Below, one piece after another: positions 51,249-60,130 of a stretch of 64,000 nucleotides of DNA; the first letter of the stretch is position 1, and the number at the start of each line of letters is the position of its first letter. The translations under genes were made by a program, and so were the position numbers. A model generated the notes under the pieces. That model saw only the letters and a program-made list of their open reading frames with translations, was not told the DNA's origin and searched no databases. Origin of the DNA: Streptomyces coeruleorubidus (GTDB lineage Bacteria > Actinomycetota > Actinomycetes > Streptomycetales > Streptomycetaceae); contig NZ_CP118527.1 in the NCBI RefSeq assembly GCF_028885415.1, positions 5,704,001 through 5,768,000 of the forward strand, in the 5' to 3' direction.

Positions 51249-51682
51249 TGACTCCGTCTCCTCCGGCTCTTCGGAAGGACAGCGGTCGGGCCGACGACCG
51301 AGGCCTGTCCACGGTCGAGGTCGTGATCCTCGCGCCGGTGATGATCCTGTTCATCCTCGTCCTGGTCGCCTTCGGCCAGCTCGTCGACGGCCGCGGAGCG
51401 CTCGACGGAGCGGCTCGGGACGCGGCCCGCGCGGGCTCGATCCAGAAGGACCACGCCACCGCCATGGCCGAGGCCGAGAAGGCCGCCGAGGCGAACCTGG
51501 CCGACGTCTGCTCCGGCCCCGTGTCGGTCGTCCAGACGAGCCAGGGCTTCGAGCCCGACACGATCTTCACCGTCGAGGTGAGCTGCCAGGTGCGGGGCCT
51601 GGCCATGCTCGGCCTCGACGTCCCGACGACGCTGACGGCGAGCTTCAGCTCCCCGCTCGACCCGTTCCGGAGGTCGGCGTGA
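51248..51682 (+). CDS. TadE/TadF-like minor pseudopilin
   Basis: A 144-residue protein with a short polar head and G-LSTVEVVILAPVMILFILV as prepilin-type signal. The extracellular part has Ala-rich helices (AARDAARAGSI) and two cysteines (VCSGP and SCQVRG). It resembles TadF/TadE minor pilins. The TGATG overlap with the gene before and the GTGA overlap with the next show coupled translation. Confidence 0.85.
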   Translation: MTPSPPALRKDSGRADDRGLSTVEVVILAPVMILFILVLVAFGQLVDGRGALDGAARDAARAGSIQKDHATAMAEAEKAAEANLADVCSGPVSVVQTSQGFEPDTIFTVEVSCQVRGLAMLGLDVPTTLTASFSSPLDPFRRSA

Positions 51683-52149
51683 GACACCTCCCGCCCTACT
51701 GGCGGTCGTGGTGGGCGGACCGTCGCGCACACCTGGACGACCAGGGCTCCGGTGCCGGCGCGGTCATCATCTTCGCGCTGGTCTTCCTCTCCCTGTCCGC
51801 GTTCGTCATCGACGGCGGCCTGTCCATCTCCAAGCGGGAACGGGCGGCCGACATCGCGGAACAGGCGGCCCGTTTCGCCGCCCAGGACATCGACCGCGAC
51901 GCCCTCTACGAGAACGAGGGCGGCCTCGCCCCGATCAACTTCGAGAACTGCAACGCCCGCGTGAAGGCCTTCGCCCGCGAGATGGACATGACGGGCGCGG
52001 ACATCGCGGCGACCCACTGCGTGGCGGCGGACGCCCAGCAGGTCCAGGTCGAGGTGCAGCTCACCTACTCCCCGGTCTTCACGGGCATGTTCTACGGCGG
52101 CGACGTGGTCGTCCACGGACAGGCGGTGGCGGAGAACGAGGTCGGCTGA
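51679..52149 (+). CDS. TadG-like (N-terminal half only) minor pseudopilin
   Basis: A 156-residue protein. A prepilin-type N-terminus, G-SGAGAVIIFALVFLSLSAFV, is followed by VIDGG and a polar region; TadG proteins usually also have a von Willebrand factor A domain, which is absent here. Two cysteines (NCNAR and HCVAA) lie in the extracellular part. It closes the pilus operon; a gap of 71 bases separates it from the next lipoprotein. Confidence 0.8.
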   Translation: MRHLPPYWRSWWADRRAHLDDQGSGAGAVIIFALVFLSLSAFVIDGGLSISKRERAADIAEQAARFAAQDIDRDALYENEGGLAPINFENCNARVKAFAREMDMTGADIAATHCVAADAQQVQVEVQLTYSPVFTGMFYGGDVVVHGQAVAENEVG

Positions 52150-52220
52150 TGCCCGCCGCCCCCGTCGCCCGTCCCTCTCGGCTCCGCTGAGCACGATTCC
52201 CCCACTGGAGGTACAACCCC

Positions 52221-52880
52221 ATGCGCACACGCACGACCACGGCGGCCGCGACCGCCCTGACCGCGGCGGTGGCGCTGCTGCTGACGGGCTGTGGCGGCTC
52301 GGACTCGTCGGACCCGAAGGACTCGGACAAGATCGCGGGAGCGGAGTCGGGTTCGGGGTCTACGAAGCCGTCGGCGTCCGCCCCGAGTGACGACATCGAG
52401 CGGCCGGAGATCAAGCTGCCGTCCGACGTGAAGAACGTCTTCGAGGGCGGTACGACCGGGGATCCGGCGAAGGACGCCGTGCTGGCGGACAACGAGCGGA
52501 TGATCAACTCGATCGACGAGGCCATCACCGTGGACGCCGACAAGCACCCGGCGCTGAAGTTCTACAGCAAGGACGACGCCCTGCTCGCTGCCGCTACGTA
52601 CGTCAAGTCCTTCTACGACTCCGGAAAGACGTGGACCGGCGTCACGCGCTACTACGACCGCGAGGTCACTCTGGACGGCAAGACGTCCGCCACAGTGACG
52701 TACTGCGGCGACGAGACGAAGTCGTACAGCAAGGACCGCGAGAGCAAGCAGGTCAAGAGGGCGCCTGGTGACGCGGACGACTACGTCTCCTACACCGCGC
52801 GCATGGCGAAGAACGCCAAGGGCGTCTGGCAGGCCCTGAAGGTGACTTCCCAGCGAGGAGCGGAGCAGTGCCGGCCGTGA
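52221..52880 (+). CDS. Lipoprotein of module pair 3
   Basis: A 219-residue lipoprotein. The lipobox LLTGC is followed by GGSDSSD, a Ser/Thr/Pro spacer and a mature domain with IKLPSDVKNVFEG, a helical region and TVTYCGDETKSYSKDRE, ending in EQCRP. The two mature cysteines align with those of the other family lipoproteins. The gene lies just behind the pilus operon but belongs to the module family. It overlaps the secreted partner by 13 bases. Confidence 0.84.
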   Translation: MRTRTTTAAATALTAAVALLLTGCGGSDSSDPKDSDKIAGAESGSGSTKPSASAPSDDIERPEIKLPSDVKNVFEGGTTGDPAKDAVLADNERMINSIDEAITVDADKHPALKFYSKDDALLAAATYVKSFYDSGKTWTGVTRYYDREVTLDGKTSATVTYCGDETKSYSKDRESKQVKRAPGDADDYVSYTARMAKNAKGVWQALKVTSQRGAEQCRP

Positions 52881-53920
52881 CCTGCATGCGCAGGCGAGTG
52901 CAGATCGCCACCCTGCTCGCCCTGCCATTGGCCCTCGCGCCGACGATGGCGCAGGCCGGAAGCAAGACGGACGACGGAGCCAGCCTGGGCGACGCGCAGG
53001 GCGGCAGGAAGGGCCAGAACATCACCGTCCGGACCAAGGTGCGCACGACGGTCAACGGTGCCTCCAGCACTGCCAAGACCGGCTCCCTGTCCTCCACCAA
53101 CAGCAACTGGACGCCCCCGGCCTGTTGGTACGAGCCGGCATTCTCGCCCAAGGAAATCGAGGCCACCGTCAAAGCGTGGCGGGACATGGACGGCATCGTG
53201 TTCCTCGACGGCATCGGGGACTTCATCGGTAAGGCGCTGGACCACCGGTACAAGGACGGGCACCCGTACAAGAACTACAACCTGGACAAGCAGGGCGAGG
53301 GCATGTTCTGGGCGGCCGCGGTGAACCCCAACCGCAAGGATGAGCCCGAAGCCATGTCCTGCGACAAGTCGCCCTTCTGGGTCGACGAGGGCGAGCCCCC
53401 CAACGAGCCCCTGGCCGTCTCCCCCCAGGTCCTCGCCGAATACGCCTACGACGAACTCCCCGTCCCCGACACCGAGATCGAGATGGCTCCGACGGGCAAG
53501 TCGACCGTCAACCTGCCCACCTGGATCTGGCTCGACAAGGCCAAGTTCAAGAAGCTCTCGGTGACGGCGAGCCTCCCCGGCACGGGCCTGTCCGCGACCA
53601 CCACCGCCGAACCCGTCTCCCTGCACATCGAGCCGGGCACGGCCGACGCCCAGACGTACCCCGCCTCCGGGGAATGCGCGATCAACGAGGACGGCAGCAT
53701 CGGCGCACCGTACGCGAAGGGCAAGGCCGACCAGACCCCGCCCTGCGGCGTCAGCTACCTGCGCTCGTCCGGCTCCGAGGGCCCCTACCCGCTGCGTGCC
53801 ACGGTCACCTGGAAGATCAGCTGGACGAGCACGAACGGCGAGGGCGGCGACCTCCCCGACGGCACATTCGGTACCACCCAGGACGTGACGGTGCAGGAGA
53901 TCCAGTCGGTGAACCGCTGA
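52868..53920 (+). CDS. Secreted four-cysteine protein of module pair 3
   Basis: A 350-residue exported protein. The GTG at 52868 follows GAGGAG and overlaps the lipoprotein. The signal peptide ends near AQA-GS at about residue 37. Motifs: PPACWYEPAFSPKEIEAT, YKNYNLDKQGEGMFWAAAVNP, SCDKSPFWVDEGE, YAYDELPVPDTE, STVNLPTWIWLD, LHIEPGTADAQTYPASGEC, PPCGVSYLRSSG and GDLPDGTF. The C-terminus VQEIQSVNR is the family signature. The four cysteines are CWY, SCD, GEC and PCG. Intact copy; the role is inferred as extracellular partner of the lipoprotein. Confidence 0.83.
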   Translation: MPAVTCMRRRVQIATLLALPLALAPTMAQAGSKTDDGASLGDAQGGRKGQNITVRTKVRTTVNGASSTAKTGSLSSTNSNWTPPACWYEPAFSPKEIEATVKAWRDMDGIVFLDGIGDFIGKALDHRYKDGHPYKNYNLDKQGEGMFWAAAVNPNRKDEPEAMSCDKSPFWVDEGEPPNEPLAVSPQVLAEYAYDELPVPDTEIEMAPTGKSTVNLPTWIWLDKAKFKKLSVTASLPGTGLSATTTAEPVSLHIEPGTADAQTYPASGECAINEDGSIGAPYAKGKADQTPPCGVSYLRSSGSEGPYPLRATVTWKISWTSTNGEGGDLPDGTFGTTQDVTVQEIQSVNR

Positions 53921-54061
53921 TCCGGAACATTCCACGGATCTGCACACCGTTCATCGCGAGGTCGTGACAAACCAGGGCAGGAACTGAGCACCACTCACCT
54001 ACCCCGCCGTGCATTGCACACCGGTACCGCGCAGTGGCGGAACATGTGAAGGCGACGGGCC

Positions 54062-54105
54062 TTTCGGTGACCGAATGGTCACAGACATGAATTCGGTCAC
54101 CGAAA
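54062..54105. promoter_or_regulatory. Perfect 15-bp inverted repeat, likely operator
   Basis: TTTCGGTGACCGAAT (54062-54076) and ATTCGGTCACCGAAA (54091-54105) are exact reverse complements with a 14-base spacer. Each arm is itself a TTCGGT-N-ACCGAA palindrome, so the site could bind two dimers 29 bp apart. It lies about 107 bases upstream of the small peptide gene. A dimeric repressor or activator is a natural reading; no regulator gene is adjacent. Confidence 0.72.
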
Positions 54106-54211
54106 TCCATCGCACCCCGATAACCACTGACTGGCCGACCCTTCCTCCGACGTGCTTTGATCGGTCCCGCTCGAGCACTTCGAATTATTGAAACGAAGGG
54201 AACCGCCTTCC

Positions 54212-54439
54212 ATGGCCTTCACCCCGCAGATCCAGACCGCCCACATGTCCGACGCCGAGCTGGACACCATCGCCGGCGGCCAGGCGGGCGGCACCGCGGG
54301 TGCCGGCGCCGCAGCCGGTCTCTACGTCGAGACGTCGGCCGCCGGCGTCAACGCCGGTGTCGGCGGCGGCGTGGGCCTCGCCGCCTCGCCCCAGGGCATC
54401 GCGGCGGACCTGCACCTCAACACCGCGATCGCTTCCTGA
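54212..54439 (+). CDS. Bacteriocin-like double-glycine peptide precursor (candidate)
   Basis: A 75-residue precursor-like peptide. The N-terminal MSDAELDTIAGG (residues 12-23) has the ELD-x-I-x-GG pattern of double-glycine leader peptides exported by C39-peptidase ABC transporters. The remaining about 52 residues are glycine- and alanine-rich with few charges. The ATG at 54212 follows GAAGGGA; the TTG at 54188 is less likely. The upstream operator and the downstream terminator make it a self-contained transcription unit. No transporter, immunity or modification gene is adjacent. It could equally be an uncharacterised Gly-rich peptide. Confidence 0.65.
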   Translation: MAFTPQIQTAHMSDAELDTIAGGQAGGTAGAGAAAGLYVETSAAGVNAGVGGGVGLAASPQGIAADLHLNTAIAS

Positions 54440-54451
54440 CCCAGGCGCGCG

Positions 54452-54484
54452 AAAGGCCCCGGATCTCCGGATCCGGGGCCTTTT
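54452..54484 (+). terminator. Rho-independent terminator of the peptide gene
   Basis: A 13-bp perfect stem (54452-54464 with 54471-54483) has a 6-base loop and a TTTT tail, placed 13 bases after the stop. A textbook terminator. Confidence 0.92.
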
Positions 54485-54502
54485 CACGTCAGAGGCGCGG
54501 CC

Positions 54503-54862
54503 TTACTTACCACCGCCGCCACCGTTCCCCTTGCCACCCTTCCCGCCCCGCTTGTCCTCGGTCTTCATGGCATCGTTGACCTGCTTGGCAAGCTCGTCAT
54601 CAAGCTTCTTGAACTCACGGACGACGGCATCGGACATACTCGCCAGCGCATCGAGCTGCTGCGTGATGTCCTCGCGCCCGTCTTCCCAGTTGGACTCGAA
54701 ATCCCCGAGCGCGTCATTGACGCTGCCGTCGCCGATGTCGTCCTTGTAGGACTCGAAGAGCTTCTTGGTGTGATTCAGACGGGTCTTGATGGAACGAAGC
54801 CGGCGACCGTAGCCCTCCAGCTCGCTCAGCGGGAGTGCGAGGTCGCTCTTGCCGTTGCCCAT
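54503..54862 (-). CDS. ESX-like helical-hairpin protein divergent from the Rhs toxin
   Basis: A 119-residue protein with helix-turn-helix layout. The pattern F-x-x-x-W (DFESNW) and the tail FKKLDDELAKQ, fitting Phe-x-x-x-Asp, match the genes at 15693, 25601 and 32275, and a Gly/Lys-rich end (KRGGKGGKGNGG) follows. ATG at 54862. It is transcribed away from the Rhs toxin, with a 140-base divergent gap. It is the best candidate chaperone or co-secreted partner for the toxin. Confidence 0.78.
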   Translation of the reverse strand: MGNGKSDLALPLSELEGYGRRLRSIKTRLNHTKKLFESYKDDIGDGSVNDALGDFESNWEDGREDITQQLDALASMSDAVVREFKKLDDELAKQVNDAMKTEDKRGGKGGKGNGGGGGK

Positions 54863-55002
54863 GTGGCAGCCCCCAACGTCCAACGCCCTGATCTCATCTG
54901 AACCGTACCCCGAGCCGATCTTTCCGTCGAACGGTTGTGCCTTGTAAGTTCACGTGTGCATACGGTTGTTGACGTTGGTGTGCTCGTGACGGGGGTTGCG
55001 GT

Positions 55003-58000
55003 ATGGCGGGGCACAGGCCTTCGGACTGGCATGTCCTGGACTTGGACAAGGATCCGACGCCTGGTGATCCGCAGCGGGTGCGCACGCTCGCGAAGCAGTT
55101 GCATGACTTCGCTGATGACGTCTCCGATGCGCTGCGTCTGGTCAAGGGCATGGCGGGGGAGGGCACGCTTCTTGAGTGGGCGGGCAAGTCGGCGGACGTC
55201 TTCAAGGAGGACTTCGCGGATGTCCCGAAGAACCTCAAAAAGCTGAAGAAGTCCTACGAGATGTGCGGGGACGCGCTGGCGGACTTCTGGCCGAAGCTGG
55301 AGCGCGCCCAGTCACTCGCCGACAAGGCTCTGGTCAAGGGCCGTGAGGCCCGGGACAACCTCTCCTCGGCCCAGTCCCGTCTCACCTCGGCCGACTCGTG
55401 GGTGACGCGGGCCGGCAAGGAGGCGGACAAGTACAAGGACGACCCGACCGGCAGGAAGTCCGACGCGGACAAGCCGGACGAGGCGAAGGTGCGTGCCGCG
55501 ACGCGGGATGTGCAGCACGCCAAGTCGGCGCAGTCCAAGGCTCAGTCGGACGTGTCCGACGCGCAGGATGCTCTCGCGGCGGCGAAGAAGATGGCCGAGG
55601 ACGCGCGCAAGATGCGCGAGGAGGCGGCCCGCGAGGCGAAGTCGAAGATCGACGAGGCCTCGGACGCGGGTATTCAGAACCGGTCGTGGTGGGAGGAGGT
55701 CGGCGACTGGTTCACGGACAACTGGGGCAGCATCGTCGCGGTCTGCAAAGTTGTGGTCGCGGTCGTCGGTATCGTCGCGATGATCATCGGTGGTCCGATC
55801 CTCGGCGCGATCGTGCTGATCGCCGCCGCGGTCGTCCTCGCCGACACGCTCTACAAATACTCCAAGGGGCAAGCGTCCCTATGGGACGTCGGGTTTGCCG
55901 CGCTGGACTGCATACCGGGCATGAAGGGCCTGACCACCATGGGCGGCCTCGCCAAGGGTGTGAAGGGTCTTGCCAAGGCCGGTCTCAAGGGCATGGCCAA
56001 AGGGCTCGGCAGTAACCTGCGCAAGAGCGCCCTGAGCATGCTGAAGCGCACGTGCAAGAGCGATCCGATCGACGTCGCCACCGGTGAGATGGTTATGTCC
56101 GAGGACGACGTCTTCCTGCCGGGCGTCCTCCCGTTGATTCTTCGGCGACACTACGTCACGGATCAGCGCGCCGGCCGCTGGTTCGGGCGTTCATGGACCT
56201 CGACGTTGGACCAGCGGTTGATTCTGGAGCAGTTCGGTGTCCGTCTGGTTACCGAGGACGGCATGGTCCTGGAATACCCCACCCCTGAGCGGGACTTGGC
56301 CGTCATGCCGGTCGAGGGGCCGCGCTGGGAGCTCTCCTGGGACGGTACGGCCGCCAGTCCGATGGTGGTCCATCAGCCGGAGATCGGCCAGGAACTCCAC
56401 TTTGCCCAGGTCACCTCGGACCGGCCGGCCGAGCTGTCCCTCGTCGCCATGACAGACCGTCACGGAAACTCGATCGAAGTCTCCTACAGCGAGCAGGGCG
56501 TGCCCCGGGGTGTCTCGCACAGCGGTGGGTATCGCATCGACGTGTTGGTCGTGTCAGGCCGGATCAGCGAGTTCGCCCTGGCGAGTGCGCCTGGTGCTCC
56601 GACGCTGTGCCGATACGGGTACGACCGGAGGGGGCGTCTCACGCACGTCCATGACGCCTCCGGCCACGCGGAGAAACTCTTCTATGACGACGAGAACCGC
56701 ATCAGCGGCTGGGAAGACCGCGTCGGGACGGTGTTCCGCTACACATACGACGCCCAAGGCCGCTGCTTGCGGACGACCGGCCCCGACGGCCTGCTCAGCA
56801 GCACATTCCAGTACGACGACGTGGCTGGACGGACCGTGTACACCGACTCGCTCGGGCACTCCACCACGTACGAACTGAACGATCACCTCCAAGTGGTCAG
56901 CGAGATCGACCCCTTGGGTGGAACGACTGTGCGTGAGTGGGACAGGTACGACCGGCTGCTGTCCGAGACCGACCCCCTGGGCCGCACCACCTGCTACACC
57001 TACGACGGACGGGGCGACCTCATCGAGGTACGCCTGCCCGACAACTCCACCGTGCGGGCCGAGTACAACGAGGAGCACCAGCCCGTCACCCTCGTCGAAG
57101 CCGACGGTGCGTGCTGGCAACGCAGCTATGACGAGCGTGGCCGCCTGTCACGGATGGTGAATCCGCTCGGAGCCACGACCCGCTACGCGTACGACGAGAG
57201 GGGCGCAAGGTCACTGATCACCGATCCTCTGGGCGCTTCGTATCGGATCGTCAACGACGAAGCGGGCCTACCCGAAACCGTCACCGATGCCCTCGGCCAC
57301 ACCACGCACTATGAACGCAACGCGCTCGGACAGGTGGTCCGCATCACCGACGCCGGCGGGGCGGTCACCTCGCTCGCGTGGACACCAGAGGGCAGACTGC
57401 TGGAACGACGGCTGGCAGATGGCTCGGCCGAGTTCTGGCATCACGATGCGGCAGGAAACCCGGTCTCCTTCACCAGCGCGGCAGGCGCCGTCACGCGCTA
57501 CGAGCAGGGTCCCTTCGGACTTCCCGTCGCCCTGACGTGCCCGGATGGATCACGTATCGAGTATGCCTACGACACGGAGCTCCGGCTCACGGCTGTCACA
57601 AACGCCCTCGGCCTCAGTTGGCTGTACAGCTATGACGCGGCCGGCCGTCTGCTGTGCGAACGTGATTTCAGCGGCAGTGAGACAACGTACGGATACGACG
57701 CGGCAGGGCAACCCGTCGAGCGGATCAACGGAGCTGGGCAACGGCTCGTCTGCGCCTTCGACTCTCGCGGGAACCTCCTGAGCCAGGTGACGGACGACGG
57801 AGTGATCCACTATCGATACGATCGGGCCGGCCGCCTCATGGAGGCAGCAGGCCCGGACGCCGTCATCACCTACGAGCGGGACGGACTCGGCGCGGTTCTC
57901 CGGGAGACGTGCAACGGCCGGTCGCTGGAACTCGACTACGACATCATGGGGCGCCGGGTACGCCGCCGAACCCCCTCGGGGGCCGTGACCGCGTGGGAGT

Positions 58001-59571
58001 ACGACGCGGGCCACCGGCTGACAGGGCTGCACACCCACGGCATCAGTGTTCAGCTTGCTTACGACTCCATGGGGCGCGAGACCGAACGTGTGCTGGGCGC
58101 GGGGGCCTTGCTCCGCCAGTCGTGGGACGCCGTCGGCCGGACCACCGGTCAGGTCCTGCACTCAGTCGGACGTACACCCGGCAGTGAAGGCCCGGGCGGC
58201 GAGGTCTGGCGGCGAACCTATGGCTACCGACCTGACAACTTCCTGACGGACAACGACGACAGCGTCCAGGGGCGTCACCGGTTCACCCTGGACGCCCATG
58301 GCAGGATTCTCACCGTGACCTCTCCGCGTAGGCAGGAGCACTACGCGTACGACGCCGCCGGTAACCTCGCCAACAGCCAAGGGGTCCCCGAGCAGGGAGG
58401 ACGAGTCGGCGCGCCTTCCGTGGACCGGGACTACGAGGGACTGCTGTTGCGCCGCAGCGGGCGCACCCGTTACGCCTACGACGGCCAAGGTCGAGTCGTG
58501 TCCGTCACGCGGCGCCTGTTGTCGGGCGGGTCCCGGACGTGGCAGTACCGCTGGGATGCCTTCGACCGCCTGACCGATGTCGTCACTCCTGACGACCGTC
58601 GCTGGCACTACCTGTATGACCCGCATGGTCGCCGCATCGCCAAGCGGTTGTTGACGCAGGACGGCACGGTCATCGAGCAGACCGACTTCGCCTGGGAGGG
58701 AACCCGCCTCGCGGAAAGGATCCAGCCGCGGGGCGACGGCGCGGCGAAGGTGACCACATGGCACTGGCAGCCAGGCGAGCATCGCCCACTGGCGCAGACC
58801 GAGCGGGTGTTCGCGGCGTCCGACGGGATTGCGGAGGACCAGGAGGAGATCGACGCCAGGTTCTACGCCATCGTCACCGATCTGATCGGCACACCGACCG
58901 AACTCGTCGATGATGACGGAAGCATTCACTGGAGGCGCCAGACCTCCGTCTGGGGGGTGCCCTTCGACACCGTGGGGGAGGAACCAGCGTGCCCGCTGGG
59001 CTTTCCCGGCCAGTATCACGACCTCGAGTCCGGGCTGGATTACAACGTCCGGCGGTACTACGACGCGGAGAACGCCCGATACGTATCACCGGACCCACTC
59101 GGACTGAACGCGGCTCCCAACAACTATTCCTATGTCCCTAATCCGTTCACGTGGAGCGATCCCTTCGGCCTGGTCTGTACAGACCTCGGTGGCTGGTACG
59201 GGAGGCTTTCGCCCGCGCGTAAGGGCAATGAGATCAACCACATACCGGCCAAGGCGGCGTACGCTCACCTCAGCCTGACCGAGCATATGGGTCCTGCCAT
59301 TCGCATGGAGCGGCGTGATCACCGCCTCGTCTCGAGTACGGACTCGCGTGGCTACTCGGCCACACCATGGCGAAACGCACAGCGCGATCTCGTCGACCAG
59401 GGAAAGTTCGACGAGGCCATGAAGATGGACATCGACGACATCCGAGCGCGATTCGGCACGAAGTACGACCAGCACATAGCCGATATGGTCGCCAGCTTGA
59501 AGGACAACGCCGGGCTGCAGAAAATGCTGTCCGATAACGGCTGGACGATCAATTACGACCTGCTGAAGTGA
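55003..59571 (+). CDS. Rhs-repeat polymorphic toxin with T7SS-type N-terminus
   Basis: A 1522-residue protein. N-terminal DPTPGDPQRV (residues 17-26) and a helical region (to about 220) match the delivery-type proteins. SWWEEVGDWFTDNWGS and a hydrophobic domain (about 242-284) follow, then FAALDCIPGMKG. SDPIDVATGEM (about 353) opens a DUF6531/Rhs-type shell, and YD-repeats run from about 520 to 1360. The core ends with YVSPDPLGL and SDPFGL. The last about 130 residues are a toxin tip with EINHIPAKAAY (His about 1412) and DHRLVSSTDS (about 1438), like an HNH/endonuclease VII-type nuclease. Shell self-cleavage after DPFGL is typical. T7SS export is inferred. Confidence 0.93.
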   Translation: MAGHRPSDWHVLDLDKDPTPGDPQRVRTLAKQLHDFADDVSDALRLVKGMAGEGTLLEWAGKSADVFKEDFADVPKNLKKLKKSYEMCGDALADFWPKLERAQSLADKALVKGREARDNLSSAQSRLTSADSWVTRAGKEADKYKDDPTGRKSDADKPDEAKVRAATRDVQHAKSAQSKAQSDVSDAQDALAAAKKMAEDARKMREEAAREAKSKIDEASDAGIQNRSWWEEVGDWFTDNWGSIVAVCKVVVAVVGIVAMIIGGPILGAIVLIAAAVVLADTLYKYSKGQASLWDVGFAALDCIPGMKGLTTMGGLAKGVKGLAKAGLKGMAKGLGSNLRKSALSMLKRTCKSDPIDVATGEMVMSEDDVFLPGVLPLILRRHYVTDQRAGRWFGRSWTSTLDQRLILEQFGVRLVTEDGMVLEYPTPERDLAVMPVEGPRWELSWDGTAASPMVVHQPEIGQELHFAQVTSDRPAELSLVAMTDRHGNSIEVSYSEQGVPRGVSHSGGYRIDVLVVSGRISEFALASAPGAPTLCRYGYDRRGRLTHVHDASGHAEKLFYDDENRISGWEDRVGTVFRYTYDAQGRCLRTTGPDGLLSSTFQYDDVAGRTVYTDSLGHSTTYELNDHLQVVSEIDPLGGTTVREWDRYDRLLSETDPLGRTTCYTYDGRGDLIEVRLPDNSTVRAEYNEEHQPVTLVEADGACWQRSYDERGRLSRMVNPLGATTRYAYDERGARSLITDPLGASYRIVNDEAGLPETVTDALGHTTHYERNALGQVVRITDAGGAVTSLAWTPEGRLLERRLADGSAEFWHHDAAGNPVSFTSAAGAVTRYEQGPFGLPVALTCPDGSRIEYAYDTELRLTAVTNALGLSWLYSYDAAGRLLCERDFSGSETTYGYDAAGQPVERINGAGQRLVCAFDSRGNLLSQVTDDGVIHYRYDRAGRLMEAAGPDAVITYERDGLGAVLRETCNGRSLELDYDIMGRRVRRRTPSGAVTAWEYDAGHRLTGLHTHGISVQLAYDSMGRETERVLGAGALLRQSWDAVGRTTGQVLHSVGRTPGSEGPGGEVWRRTYGYRPDNFLTDNDDSVQGRHRFTLDAHGRILTVTSPRRQEHYAYDAAGNLANSQGVPEQGGRVGAPSVDRDYEGLLLRRSGRTRYAYDGQGRVVSVTRRLLSGGSRTWQYRWDAFDRLTDVVTPDDRRWHYLYDPHGRRIAKRLLTQDGTVIEQTDFAWEGTRLAERIQPRGDGAAKVTTWHWQPGEHRPLAQTERVFAASDGIAEDQEEIDARFYAIVTDLIGTPTELVDDDGSIHWRRQTSVWGVPFDTVGEEPACPLGFPGQYHDLESGLDYNVRRYYDAENARYVSPDPLGLNAAPNNYSYVPNPFTWSDPFGLVCTDLGGWYGRLSPARKGNEINHIPAKAAYAHLSLTEHMGPAIRMERRDHRLVSSTDSRGYSATPWRNAQRDLVDQGKFDEAMKMDIDDIRARFGTKYDQHIADMVASLKDNAGLQKMLSDNGWTINYDLLK

Positions 59572-59578
59572 GGCAAAA

Positions 59579-60055
59579 ATGGACATCATCCTGGACCCTC
59601 CGAACGGCGTTCCGCCGGTGACCATGGGGATGCCGTTCGAGGAGGCGGTGAAGGCTGCTGCTTCCTGGGGTGAAGTGCGTGTGATGGGGCCGTTCGACCA
59701 CGATCCGACGGTGCAGATCCAGGCCATGGGGGACGACTTCGACATCATCGTCATCCTCAAGGACCAGAAAACGGTCAATGCCGTCGATGTCTCGGCTCCC
59801 GAGGAGGAAGACTCAGACCTGCGTGTCCTGTGGCGCGGATTCGATGTCTTCCGGACGCCTGCTCGCCAATTGCTCCAGGCGTTCTCCGAGGCGGGATACC
59901 GAATCGACGACTCCAACCCGGAGGAACCCGTCGTGCTCGACCTGACGATCGCCTTCAACCGCTGGACATCACAGGAGGTTCCCCTGGACCCCCAAGACGG
60001 GCTGCCTCTGTACTTCACGGCGGCGCTGGTCTCCAACGAGAACCCGTCCGTCTGA
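59579..60055 (+). CDS. Putative immunity protein for the Rhs toxin
   Basis: A 158-residue acidic protein starting seven bases after the toxin stop. It has no signal peptide and is predicted alpha/beta with a strongly acidic middle (APEEEDSDLRVLW). The acidic charge and small size fit binding to a basic nuclease tip. No known immunity family is recognised. The immediate placement after an Rhs toxin tip is the main evidence. Confidence 0.78.
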   Translation: MDIILDPPNGVPPVTMGMPFEEAVKAAASWGEVRVMGPFDHDPTVQIQAMGDDFDIIVILKDQKTVNAVDVSAPEEEDSDLRVLWRGFDVFRTPARQLLQAFSEAGYRIDDSNPEEPVVLDLTIAFNRWTSQEVPLDPQDGLPLYFTAALVSNENPSV

Positions 60056-60130
60056 CCGCCTGGGCCACTCGCTGTCGCGCTCCATGTGAAGTTCAACGCG
60101 GAGCGGGCAGGCCACCCGACAAGGACGACC

